Assembly: GCA_013398275.1 (NCBI GenBank)
Contig: VZSE01002202.1
Coordinates: forward strand, 1 to 64,000
Direction of reading: 5' to 3'
Length of the DNA: 64,000 nucleotides
Origin: Promerops cafer
Taxonomy: Eukaryota; Chordata; Aves; Passeriformes; Nectariniidae
Shown here: positions 37,696 through 49,600 of the stretch, piece after piece
Position numbering within the stretch: the first letter of the stretch is position 1
Layout: every line of letters starts with the position of its first letter
The notes under the pieces: model-generated
Databases searched by the model: none
Seen by the model: the letters and a program-made list of their open reading frames with translations, nothing else
What the model was told of the DNA's origin: nothing
Translations under genes and position numbers: made by a program

Positions 37696-38153
37696 TATGA
37701 GCTAAGAAGCCCACTGTGATCTCCTTGCTTCGGCTTAGCCGGGAGAAGCTGGATAAAAAGAATGAAGAGTGGGAACAATGGAATAGCCTGAAAAATAAAA
37801 GCTTTAATAACGAAAATAACAAAATGTGATGACCACAGGTTACAGAGGCTAGATTCCAAAGACCCTGGAGTGGGGCAAATGCAGCCAAGTATAGGGGCAC
37901 AGGTCCAATCACAAAGGTGAACTCGGAACCTGACCTTATGTGAAATAGGCACTGAGCTGACTGAGAACAAGAGCCAGGAACTTGACCAAATATAGGATGG
38001 TTCTATTAGCATACTACTAATTCCCATGACCCCACTCTTCCCACCATGGCCTGACCAGGTACTCCCCCTCAGTATACTGTTTTCCATGGTCTACGGTCAA
38101 AACTTTCTGTAAAAGCATCTGAGGCAAGAGTCCCGGTTGGTTGAGATTCCACA
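37696..38153 (-). mobile_element. Solo LTR, same family as the provirus 3' LTR
   Basis: The reverse complement aligns with 5767-6210 from TGTGGAATCTC to the end. It is bounded by CAGCCT on both sides (37690-37695 and 38154-38159), a perfect 6-bp target duplication as made by class II retroviruses. The match extends to CACAGCCT, two bases being shared with the LTR edge. On the minus strand it begins TG and ends TA where CA is expected, one change. No proviral genes remain, so it is a recombination product. Confidence 0.93.
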
Positions 38154-38159
38154 CAGCCT

Positions 38160-40559
38160 GAAGTAGGCAGTTCCTGCATTCAGCCATGTGTCTGCCCGGG
38201 ACCTTGTCCTCTGAACAAGGGATAATCAGATAATATAAAATGAAAGAGAAGCAACTAAGGTGGTCAGTCAGAGATGTCTTCTGACTGTCCTCTAATAGAG
38301 CCAGAGGCATCAAATGGTGGAAGGTTGGGAGAAAGAAATGGAATTAAGGAGGAAAACCATTCTGTGATTTTGCGTGTTCCTTGGCTCATTTGTCAAGGTT
38401 TGGGGCCTGTCTACCTTCCAGGTTGCTTTAACAATTCCCTGTATTTCTGGGAGATTCAGTCAGGGACGTAGGACACCAGAGCACTGCCTTTGACTCAGAA
38501 ACTCAGCCGACCCTACATCTCTGTAGCCTGGAAGAATATAGCGGAGAAAGAAAACCTTTGTGGTGTGCTCTATACATGCTTTCTCTGGGATATTTGCTGT
38601 TGGCTGCTGCAGAGGACAGGTACTAAGTCAAACAAAGACTTGCTCAGACCCAGCGTGTTAAACACTTAGTAGGCTCAGGGAAGGAGTCAGACTCCTAGAA
38701 GCTCCACTGCCCTGCTCAGACAGTCTCCTGTGGTAGGCTGGCTGTGTGCAGGGGTAATGCAAGAGGCTCCTTTTGTACCCTGCTGCAGTTAACATCTGCT
38801 GGGCTTTAATCCTCTGAAGCGCTGAGTGTGCTTTATCGCGGGATGGGTAACCTCTGTACTTCAGACATCCCAAATAAAGTAGGTGGCTGTAGGTGCTACA
38901 AAGGAAGCAAATCTTGGCAACAAGAAGGAAATGGATTCAGTATATGCCTTCCCCCCTCCCCCATACTACATTCCTCATTTTTTTGAGGTTCATATGTAAC
39001 ACAGTGCCTGTGTTTTATATATGGATGTGCATAGGCATGTATGTGACCTCTGTGGCTCATGGAAAACATAATTTTGAAGTGCACATCTCAGTAATTCTCA
39101 GTACCCAAACGGAATAGTGCAAAACCTAAAAAAATTGAGAGGAATGATCAGCCTGCCAAATGCTGCTCAATTATGCTCTTTGTCAGGGTGATTTCTTTAG
39201 ATGTTGACCTCTCAGCAGCTATTTTGAAAGAAGCTGGGATTTTGGTTAGAGAATGCAAGGAGACCTAATGCTTGCAGCCAGCAGAAAGTTTTCAGTGTCA
39301 GGCTACTGAGGAGCACAGATTTCAGAGCTATTTATATTCCTTTTCAATTATGAATTTTCAAGTACTTTGCATAATTTAAGTCTAAATATTGGCAGATGTT
39401 GAATGTTTTCAACTATCAGTGAAGTCACAAGGATGTGAGGTCAAATCCCACATAATGAGCTGAGCTCATAAGGTCAGCCCTATCCCAATTATTTGAGGAA
39501 ATTTTACTGAAACACATTCATGTTAGTTTAGTCCCCATCTTCTCCCATATTTATTAAAAAAGACTACTGCCTAAGCAGAGAAAATATCTACAGGTGTTAG
39601 GCAAGGGAGAATGGTTATTAAAGAGTGGTTATTGTAGTCTTGTCTTGGACATCAGCATGGTCTGTATTAGCATAGTTGTGTTGTGATTAATGGCCTTATC
39701 AAAACTCAGAAAAATTGCAGAACTTACACAAAGGAATGCAATATCCACTACGAACACAGAACTTAATAACGAGGCAAAGCATTAAATTGTTTGATGTCAT
39801 TAATAAAATCTATCATGGGATGCAGGAAAGTGTTTGCAATTGCATCAGTCCTTGAGGAAAAGGCAGACAGGACAGCTGTGGTGATGGAAAAGATAATGCA
39901 TTAAAGAAAAATTAACATATCTTTGGGGACCTTTTTAGCAGGAGGTGAAGGGAAGCTTTTCTTCATTAAGGGAAACTGCAGTTGTCTGAAAGCGTGGAGA
40001 ACATAATGGATAGAAATCTTCACTATTAGAGCAAGCATTCTTAAAGTGAACCCCCTTACACATGCCTGGGTGTTTTATGTAACCAGTGCTGTTTCTTCAA
40101 GTGGAAGTTTCAGCTGCAGTTGTGTTTTACCTTTGCGTCAGCTTATGAGTCCTTCTGGAGAATGCACCCACTGTTTCTGTCATATATTTCAGCTAATGAT
40201 AGCAATGAAAATGCAGTGAGTGTTAAGGTTCTTAGTTTTATCTAAGTCATACTGTAAAACTCCTTAAATCTTCAGAACCTGGAGTTATTGTATTCTTTGC
40301 TTGCTTAAATTCTTGCCTGGCTTTGCCTTTCCTTGAGCACTGAAAACTGCAAGCCTTGTGGCCTGATCATTCCATGTTGGCTTCATCCCCTTAAAAGATG
40401 GGGATGTTTTAATCATGTTGTACACTCCTGTGAAATAGCCAATAGGCTTCAAATCACAAGATTAAGTCAGAAGGCACAGAATGCAAACACTGCACCTAGG
40501 AATCGCCTAAGAAGCCTCTCTGGAAGTTGATTAATTTTGTATCCCTCTCCTTTACAATT
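38160..40559. other. Intergenic, no gene recognised
   Basis: Unique sequence. A C-rich run near 38950 is the only low-complexity patch seen. Confidence 0.6.
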
Positions 40560-40932
40560 CAGAGGAGCAGCTGAGGGAGCTGGGCTTGCTTAGTCTGGAG
40601 AAAAGGAGGCTCAGGGGAGACCTTATCACTCTCTACAGGAGGGGGGAGCCAGGTGGGTTGGTCTCTTCTCCCAGGTAACAAGTGACGGGATGAGAGGAAA
40701 TGGCCTCAAGTTATGCCAAGGAAAGTTCAGGTTGGATATTAGGGAAAATTTCTTCAACAAAAGGGTTGTCAGGCATTGCAACAGGCTTCTCAGGGAAGTG
40801 GTGGAATCACCATCCCTGGAAGTTCTCAAAAAACATGCGGATGTGTACCTGGTGAACATGGCAGTGCTGGATTAGCAGTTGGACCTGATCGTCTCTGAGG
40901 TCTTTTTCAACCTTATCTGTTCTGTGATGCTA
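40560..40932 (+). mobile_element. CR1 LINE, 3' end fragment
   Basis: GAGGAGCAGCTGAGGGAGCT, AGTCTGGAGAAAAGGAGGCT, AGGTTGGATATTAGGGAAAA and TCAGGGAAGTGGTGGAATCA run to the CR1 terminus TTCTGTGATGCTAC. The copy is 5'-truncated and similar in style to the copy at 58190-59258. Confidence 0.92.
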
Positions 40933-42022
40933 CACGGTCACTTGCCAAATAAATTGTGCCCAAACTTGAGGAGAAGGAATCCGATGTTGCCACTGGCATT
41001 TGGTCACTTGAAATCTGGCGCAAAACAGAGAGGCAGGGTTGAGAGATGCAGGATGGTCTGAAATATGCAAGGTATCTACAGATTTTTAACCACCCAACAC
41101 TGGTACAAAATACCAAGCATGAACAAAATTCCAGGATTCCCTGTGAGAGGTTCCTGCTCTTGCCCAAGTACTCAGTGAACTGCTCCGTGTCTGTTAGTTC
41201 TGACATTGATGACAGCTGACAGTGATGGTCACCAGGCATTGGAGGAAGTCTCAGTCTCATAGTTCTGGGTATTGATGAGATAATCTTGATTGTGCTCAGA
41301 GGAGGAGCAAAGGCCAGATTCCAGATTTTTCTTCTGTCAGCACACCGGAGATATTCTGTCCTTCCTAACACTCTAAACGGGTACTTAAACACCTAGTTGT
41401 TATTAATGAGGCGGTATTTTCATTGCTGTGGCTGAATGACTTAAAATAATTAAGAGCTCATTGGTTACATGGCCAAAGCTCTGAGCTAGAAAAATCAAAT
41501 CATTTATGGATTTTTCTCCTTATTCAGCCTACTTGAACCAGCTACTGATGCAAGGCCTGGAGGTCACAAGTTGTCATACAGCTGAAAGGGAGATTATTTT
41601 AAATTAATTTCATTGAATTGGCTTAGTTCCATGTAAGACTGAGGTATATTCACTTACCCAGCTAAGCTCATCATTTTACAGGGATTTCTCAGCTCACCTT
41701 TCTTTTTTCTGCTTTCAAATTTGGCTCAGTCTGAGCCATCCAGTTGCAGAGGACTTGCAAAAGGACCACTCAATGAGTTGTATTTTGAACAAGAAGCCTC
41801 CAAACTTGGTAGCGGCCAAGGATGCTCTCGCAGGGTGTTGGCTACATCTGTTGCTTGCTTCTTGGAATGTTTCTTCAGCTGCAACCTGTTCACTGGTTCC
41901 AAGATGCTTGCCAGATGCTTCTAAAGATCCTGAAGAATGCACATGAACTGCTTGTGACAGGATTTATTTCACTGCATGCCTGAAGGAGGACCATCTGTCT
42001 GATGGTAACTGTGTTCCTCCAG

Positions 42023-42060
42023 GCAGTGAAGGCTTGCACCTGCAGTGAAGGCTTGCACCT
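42023..42060. repeat. Perfect 19-bp tandem duplication
   Basis: GCAGTGAAGGCTTGCACCT occurs twice head to tail without a mismatch, which suggests a recent event. Confidence 0.92.
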
Positions 42061-43318
42061 TGCTCTGGCTTCAGAAGATCTCTGCAGCCAAGAGCTGGTT
42101 CTAGCTGAGGTGGTGAGTGATACAAAGGTTGCTTCAACTTTTATACTATTACCATTAGCACAAGGAGGAGCAGAGGATAGGAGCTGTGTGCTAACCTGAA
42201 AAGGAAATGCATGGATGTTCTCACTTGATCCACTTGCTCTGCTATACGTGTGCGTTTAGTGCTTTTTTTAGCATGGACTGTTCTTGGGTGCTGTTAAACA
42301 CAGTGCATATGCCTGTCAGCAGAATTCTAGTTTGTTCCCTTTCAATCCTCATGATTATTTTTCAGGAGGCTATTAAAAAAAAAATCTGAAAGGAAAACAC
42401 ACCTGCTAGGTGAAGACAGATTATTCAAGTGTCAGGAGAAAACCTCCTCCACATGCATTGTAATAAAAGCAAAGACTCTTAAAATAGACTTCTGTGGTTT
42501 GCATAATAATTGGAACACAATTTACTGAGGAGACGGTGGTGGAGGATGAGGAAATGGTATATCAAAGTGCTTCAATCACTGCTTTGAAACTATAATCTGT
42601 ATCAGTCAGATTGAGAACACATTATGTGTTCTTTTGCACCATCTGCCCAACAATCAGTTGAACTTAGTCTGAAAGTGATGGAAAAGCAGCCCTCAGTAAC
42701 TTGAGAATATGACATTTATCACATTTAATACCTACTGAAGAAAATGTCTGTTAATAAAAGGGTGCGCTAAAATAATAATGGAGAATTTCTTTGGGTTTCT
42801 GTCTTCATTTTTATATAAAAGTGGCGATGAAATGCTACCATCTTGCTTGTCAATGCGTAATTGTCTTTTAATGGTTGGCTGCGAAGTAGTAATTTTTTTC
42901 CATTTACTGGTTTCAAAGGCAAAATCTTTTGATAAGACTTTCTCAGCCTGGAGGAGGTGAAACTGTTTCAATGTCTGTAATTGTAGATGTATCTTAGATG
43001 CATCCTATGCTCAGGTGAACCTCTCCTACCCCATCACGTCCACCCGATCCTATGCACAGGTGGCTTTTGTTTAAGTTCACCACAGTGAATTAATTGTGTG
43101 TTGCCTGATGATGAGAGAAGGTGCGTGCCTAGACCTCAGTCATTACCATATCATAATGCCAAAACCTGAACAATTTGGAGTGTGAGGGAAGGGTGAGGGA
43201 GCAGCCCATGGTGATTTTGCATTTGTCAGCTATGGCTGTCTTGCCAAGAGTTCAACTTGCCTGAAACCTTCCTTGTGAAGCAGTAGCACAACCCAGAGAT
43301 AGTTCCTGTGGATGGAAG

Positions 43319-43388
43319 CCTTTTGGGAAAGCAGGGGCATGTCCCGTCTCTTGCCTTTTGGGAAAGGAGGGATGGGTCCTGTCTCTTG
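43319..43388. repeat. 35-bp tandem duplication
   Basis: Two 35-bp units, each beginning CCTTTTGGGAAAG and ending GTCTCTTG, with a few differences between them. A short third start (CCTTTCTAAAG) follows. Confidence 0.9.
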
Positions 43389-44116
43389 CCTTTCTAAAGA
43401 CTGGTGTGGTGACATCCTCTGTTTGACAAAAGGCAGATGTATACATTGCTCTGGACTCTGAATGCCAGTCAGGAGTTAAGAAAGGCATTGACACTGGATA
43501 TGTGTTGATTCCATCCTGTGCTTAACTGAGTGACTGAGTTGTTGGTTGGTTTGTTTTTTGGTTTGGGTTTTTTTTTCATTTTATTTCAGATGATAAATTT
43601 CAAATATTTTTTGTAAGCTAGTTTTTCTTTGGCAGGTTCAGAGATGAAACTGAATCTTGATGGCTAGTATCAGATCCCCTTAGATACATAAACACAAAGT
43701 AACATTCTAGAGGGCAGGGAAGTTGGGCTGTTTTATACCATTGCTGTCTGCAATGAGAGAAATAATTTTTTTTCCCCTAAAATCTTAATATGGTGACAAC
43801 ACTAACCAGTCAAATTCTGAAATTATTCTAATGAGACTGTGGACAAATGCTCCACATGGTGATCAGTGCATTTTTAAATCACTCACCCAGACTAGCAGAA
43901 TGCAAGTCACAGAATCCTGTGCTTGAGCACACTAATGTTAACTGGAGCCACTGAAGTGTTCCTCTGTACAATGGAAATTTTCTCTTAAAGAAAAGTCTCT
44001 TTGCAATTTTTGCTTGTGTTACAGGTCATCTCCATATTACAGTAATTTCACAACATTGAAAAAAAGTTGTTTTTTTTTTTTTTCTTGTCCTGTGAATCTG
44101 ATATTCTTAACAGTAT

Positions 44117-44141
44117 TTTTTTTTTTTTTTTTTTTTTTTTT
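44117..44141. repeat. Poly(T) tract
   Basis: About 25 T in a row; a second, shorter T run lies near 44068-44083. Simple repeat. Confidence 0.9.
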
Positions 44142-45420
44142 GCCTGTGATGCCTGCCCTAAATGAACTGTAAAGGGAGGGCGTAGAGGGAGTCTTAAATA
44201 TTGAGAGAGATCTAACTTGAGTGAAATCTAACCTAGTGACATGTTTATCTTCCTATTTCTTTTAAATAAGGAGGGTAAAGGTTCTCTTGCGAGTGAAGAA
44301 AACTGAGTTAAGCTATGCTGGTTTGTCAGCCAGGGTCAGTCCTTACTGTGTGTCTGAAACTGGTTCAAGGAAAGTAAAGCTGGATATTCTGAATCGTTTG
44401 GCCCTGTTCTGCAGCGTGGGTGCTCAAAGCACAAGTATTCTCTGGAGAAGACAAAAGTAAAAGCGACTGCATTGTTGCCTGAATGTGTAGAATACTAAAT
44501 GCAATAAAAGATAGGAGAAGCTGCTTTTCATTTTGCAACTTAAATGTTAAACTTATAAAGTTCTGTAAGTTCTCATTTTTGCATTTGAGGGAGAGTAATA
44601 GCAGTGGAAGGTGTACATTCATGTCACAAAAGAAAGACAGAAATCATGACTCTCTTACCTTTTTGTGTACTATCTGTGATATGAAAGGCTTGCTATAAAA
44701 GGGCATTTCACTAAAATAGATTATTGGTGTTTCTGGGCAACCTCAGTTTTAAAAATATTGCAGTCTCTAACTATCCAACAACCATATTAGTCTGCAATAA
44801 GAAAACTTTCCACTTCCAGCTGTAACTAGGAGAGAAAAGTAGCAGTGTTTCCAGCCAGTGCTCATGGATTTCATGTGTACATGGGTGGTTAGTGGAAACT
44901 GCCCTGGGAAAGATAAGTCTTCACCTTTTTGCGCTATCTCATAACCAGTGGAGGACAAACATGTCCTGAATAGAACTTTTACAGCTTAGTGATAGCAGAA
45001 CTCACTTCTTCATACTTGATCTGTCAGCTAACTATGTCTGAAATTTTTTTCTTTAACTGATGCCATAAAATTTACTGTCCATTAAGTTTCTTTATGAATG
45101 AGCTCTGCTTCCCTCAAGGAAAAATGTGTAAATATACACCCCCTAATTCACAGTTTTGCCAAATATTTCATGTTCCAACCCAGCCAGCTTTTCAGTTAAT
45201 GAAACTATTGGTCTCTGATGCAGATTGATTCAAAGAAACCAGTGTAGTGAAATGCAAAGGCAGAGCCCAGCAGCAGTGATGCATGAATTAGTGGCGTTAA
45301 GCCTCCTTAGCCTCCGTGTTCTCTTTCAGCTCTGCTGGATATTTATTTAGCAGGAAGGAAATAAAAAAATAAAATCAGCTTTTGGCATTGGCATCTAGCA
45401 AGACAGTTAGGGTTCTAGAT

Positions 45421-45490
45421 TTCCCCTTCCATTGAAAGAGGTTACTGAGGAGAGGTTACTTTCCCCTTCCAGTGAAAGAGGTTACTGAGG
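45421..45490. repeat. 40-bp-period duplication at the edge of a nested LTR
   Basis: A 30-bp unit starting TTCCCCTTCCATTGAAAG and ending GGTTACTGAGG (45421-45450) recurs at 45461-45490 with one mismatch, separated by AGAGGTTACT. The second unit ends exactly where the LTR at 45491 begins. It contains the presumed target duplication GGTTAC of the outer LTR. Confidence 0.88.
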
Positions 45491-46657
45491 TGTCTTGGTT
45501 TGAAAAGACAGGTGTCTGCTAACGGAGGCAGGAGCCTCCCTTGAAATGGAAAATATAAACCCTCTCCCTCCAAATTTTGAAACTAAGGGGCTTTCAGGCC
45601 AAGATATGGGAATAGGAATAACAGTTATTTATTAGGAAAATACAAATGCAATAGTACAAAAAATGAAACCACTGACAGAGTCAGAATACCACCTGACACC
45701 CTGTTGGTCAGGGTGTTGGTAACAGTCCGATTAAATGGTGGCTGCAGTCCTTCTGAAGTGATAAATGTGGTTCTGTTGAAGCAGTGATCCTGTAGAAGGG
45801 TGTAGTTTTCCTCTGAAGGTCCAGTGGCAGTGTAGATGGGCCTGGTCTTCCTCTGGGAATCCAGTGGAGAAGAAAGCTGCTCCTCTGGGAATCCAGTGGG
45901 AAAAGGCTGCCTGTGGTGTTCTGAATCTCAAATTATATCTAGGTAGGAATGCTTGGCTCCTCCCCCTGGGCAGAGCATCTCACAGTGGGATGATGTAGTT
46001 TTATCAGTCATGCAGTGAGGCTCAATGGCACATTAACAGAAGATATTTCCCTGAGGGAGGATTGGTTGTGGAAAAGATAAAGAAAACTGCCCCACCTGGT
46101 TTAATCAGATGGCCCACTTAACAGAAGATAACTGCCCCACCTCTGACAGATGGCAATAGAATACACACCCCCAGCCACATCTTGCCTTTGCGAACGTAAG
46201 ACAGGAGGCCTTTGAGCCTATTAGGACAACTTCTAGAACAATGCCCTGGAAGAATCTTCCACAGGTTTCGAGAATGCCTCAGTGTTTAGGGTAAGACGAA
46301 AAGGCTTCCCCCATCGTGCTCTGCAGCACTATGTTAATCACCTCAGCTCCCTACAGGGCATTGCCCTTTGCCCTGCCCTTGTACTGCCCCTGTGCCCGCA
46401 GAACATTGGCCCCTGACCCCATACTTAGCCTAAGACAGTGTATTGTTTTCTGGTCTTTGTCACCGGATTTCTTCAGCGTGACTCTACAGTAAACCCTGCT
46501 GGAACTCTATACAGGAGACCTTTCTTGTCTTTTTTTTGCTGACCTATCTGTGGGGTGTGTGTGTGGACTGAGTGATGGTCTGTGCCTGCCTGAGCGACTT
46601 CCTCAGAAGACACTTGGAGAGGTAGCAGCAAACACCATCCATTTCCACACTGCTACA
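45486..46657 (+). mobile_element. Outer LTR (about 454 bp), split by another LTR
   Basis: The bases GGTTAC lie at 45480-45485 and again at 46658-46663, directly after a CTGCTACA end, a perfect 6-bp target duplication. The outer LTR would then start TGAGG (45486-45490), be interrupted by the LTR at 45491-46203, and resume at 46209 through a region with an AGTAAA polyadenylation-like signal near 46487, ending at 46657. The length and 6-bp duplication fit a class II LTR. It is an inference from geometry; the internal sequence is not one I can name. Confidence 0.6.
45491..46203 (+). mobile_element. Inner LTR, TGTCTTGG family
   Basis: It starts TGTCTTGGTTTGAAAAGACA and ends CGTAAGACA, giving matching inverted ends (TGTCTT and AAGACA). 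TGAGG on the left (45486-45490) and GGAGG on the right (46204-46208) form a 4-of-5 target duplication, as for ERVL-like elements. The first 150 bases match the LTR inserted in the provirus at 1444. No genes lie between flanks, so it is a solo LTR. Confidence 0.82.
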
Positions 46658-46663
46658 GGTTAC

Positions 46664-49600
46664 AATGTGAAATTTGCGGCAAACTCAGTGGTTCTCCCAC
46701 CTTATGAATTAAAATAGAGAGGTAATTGTAGTTGCAGAGTTTGAGAGATTTTCCCTGGTTTTATTATTTGTCTTCACTTGGCGTAGTATTTTATTACAGT
46801 TAGGTTTAATCTGATTTAGCTGCCTAACGAACTCGTTAAAAGTTGTAAAACATTGCAGGAGTTCTTAATGGTGATGGTGGGGAAATTAGACAATGGGAAT
46901 GAGAGAGAGGAGGACTTTAATGGGAAATCCTCCTCTTTTTGAAGGACAACTAAAAACAGAATCTCTAAGCACAGTTCTTTTTGCCAATTCTAAAACTTTA
47001 GATGTTTGGTGTCAGAACTCTCTTTTCTATAAAAAATTTCCTAACATTTAATAATACTACTGTAGCATATATTGATCTGGGGTATCATTCCTATAATAAA
47101 TGGAATATAGTCAAAGATTTATTTATGTAGGAAATAGTCAAATTCATGGTCTCTTATATACATGAGGCTATAAAGCCTTCTATGGCAGGTGATAGAAGCC
47201 TTCACTGTTAACATTAGAACTAAAAAAAGTATTAAAAAAATTGTGACACTTGCTCCCCCTCTCTTCCCCAAATATGAGCCCTTTTTGGTAACACAAGGTT
47301 TCTGTGCAGGTGGTGGTTGCAGCTGGACCATGGGCAGGTCACTCACCCTTGTTCTTTGTGAGTGCTCTCAGATTGTGTCAGAATGCTTGGTGATGCATTT
47401 GGTGTGAACTACTCCCTGTGATCTCGGCGATCCAGGATGTTTCATCTGCTGCTATTCCCAGCAGAGGGGGAACAGCTCACAGAGCGGGAACACATCCACT
47501 CCCTAAAGTACATTAAGGTTAACACAGCTGTGTCAGCCTCATGAACTGTTAAGTCTTATCCTCTCTGCCTGGTATTACACATTTTTTTGAAAACTATGTG
47601 CCTAGTGGCATTGATGGGTTTTGTGTATTTTCCCACTGCACCATCAAGCTTCAGTGTTTCCTTAATTCTAGTCTAAAACCTGGGGAGGCTTTGCCCTTTT
47701 GTTTGTTTTTCAATTTCTTCTTACCTTATGGAGGAACAGCTGCTGTCTTAGGTGACCCCATGTGTGGAGTGGAGTGGCTGTATTGCTATAAAGGAATCCA
47801 TAATTCAGCTCCTTGTCCAATATATACAGCAAGGAAACATAAGATGTGTTCAATTTGGTAATGTTCTCCAACAGGGCAAGAACTTCTTATCTGATCTGGT
47901 ATGAAAGATTCTCTCTTTTTAGTTCATGAAGATGGATATGAATTATGTGATGTCTTACATCTTGATTTAGAGTATTTATTAAATCTGGCTTAAAGGTTGA
48001 AATTAAATGTTCCAGTTCTTTTCTAAAAGCTTAGGATTTGAGCTACAGGAAAGTGTGGGAATTTTTCCCCTTTCTGACCGTGTTGTTTAGTTTTGTTTTT
48101 AAAAGCATGACAGATATACTGTGGTTTCAAAAAGTCTTGTTAATATCCTGCAGGGTTGTGAACAGACTCTTGGATTATTTTTTTTTCTAAATCAGTCCAT
48201 GGAGTCTTTCTTTTTTACTGGAAGTGTGTATGTTTTTTGACAGGTTTCTTTTTATTTCACTCTAAGAATGTCAAGAATTTAGAAGTAACACAGCATTAGA
48301 AGTACCACATCATTAGAATGATCTCTTAAGTTACAATGGTAATCAAATAATATATTGATTTTTCCTTAAATAAAAAATGCTTTTTTCTACCAAAAAAAGC
48401 CTTTCTGTGCAACAGCTTGGAGGGTAGGGGAAACATATTTAGTTTTTAGGCAAAGGCTTTAAAGTCAGATTAGAGACTAATGCTTTTCATCTTTGTTAAA
48501 AGGAAAGAAATTAATACTTCTCAACAAGTTATTAACTCTATTTGTGCTGATGTTGCTCAAAGGTAATGGTTTTTAATTCAATAATCTAATTATTTTACTC
48601 ATATTTGTGTATCTACATTTTTTTAAGAAACATGATTTATATAAATTGGCATCTTCTTTATGGTAGACATGAATTAGTTTGAAATATTTTCTGCTCCCTA
48701 TTGTACAAACATTCTCTAGCCTTTGACCAACAATTGATGTTTTGTCTCTCTGTGACAGTGCTGGAGATGAAATTTTGATCTGTGAACCAGTGGAAGATAT
48801 TTGCTGCACACACCCTCACTGCACAAAAGAAAGATTCTTTTTTCTTGCTGCTGGATTGGCATATGTTGCCTCATTTAAACAAAACAAAATAATGCAGCAT
48901 TTCTGGATTGTAGAGATATTCCTGGGCTCTTTTACCATACACAGTGAAGTGGAAAACACACTTTAATGAAGGAAGCTGGTGGTGCTCTAATTTTACTCCT
49001 CCTTTTGTGTTCGTCACAACCATTAAGTTAGTTTGCGTTAAGAAAATAACAAAAACAACAAACACCTCCCCCACAAATCAAGGAAAGTTATTTCCTATAA
49101 CTCTCAATAGCAAAGAAAGAAAAGAAAAATTATAAAAATGGGTCCAGGTGGACTGGCTTACTTTTAAAAACAGTTTTCTTAGGGGCTTGGCATTTATTTT
49201 GCCCTTGGAGGTTTAGGGACATTGAACTTTTCTGTTCAGGTCTTGTAAAAAGGACCTTGAAATGGAACTTTCAAGATGGGTACATGGTATCAGTTGGACT
49301 TTTCTGAAAAACAGAAGAAATCTAAGTTGGTAGGACAGTAAGAGAATCATTGCCTATTTCGTGAGTTCTTCTCTTTGCCACAAACTGGCCATAAAACATG
49401 TTCCCAAACAGATGTCCTGTCTCAAAACCCCAAACTCACCTTACTACTGTATGTTGAGTGTTTCCAATGCCATTTGATTATCCGAATGTGTCAGAGTGCA
49501 CTTACAAGCGTGAAAACTTCTACTGATAGAAATGGTAAATGATGAGCTTGTTCAGAGTTTGCATAGCAACCAGGAGGTCCTGTTTAATGAAAATCCCACT

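Larger units (their letters stand above)
40933..45420. other. Intergenic, no gene recognised
   Basis: Unique AT-rich sequence with two short tandem duplications (42023 and 43319) and T runs near 44068-44083 and 44117-44141. No gene or LTR recognised. Confidence 0.6.
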
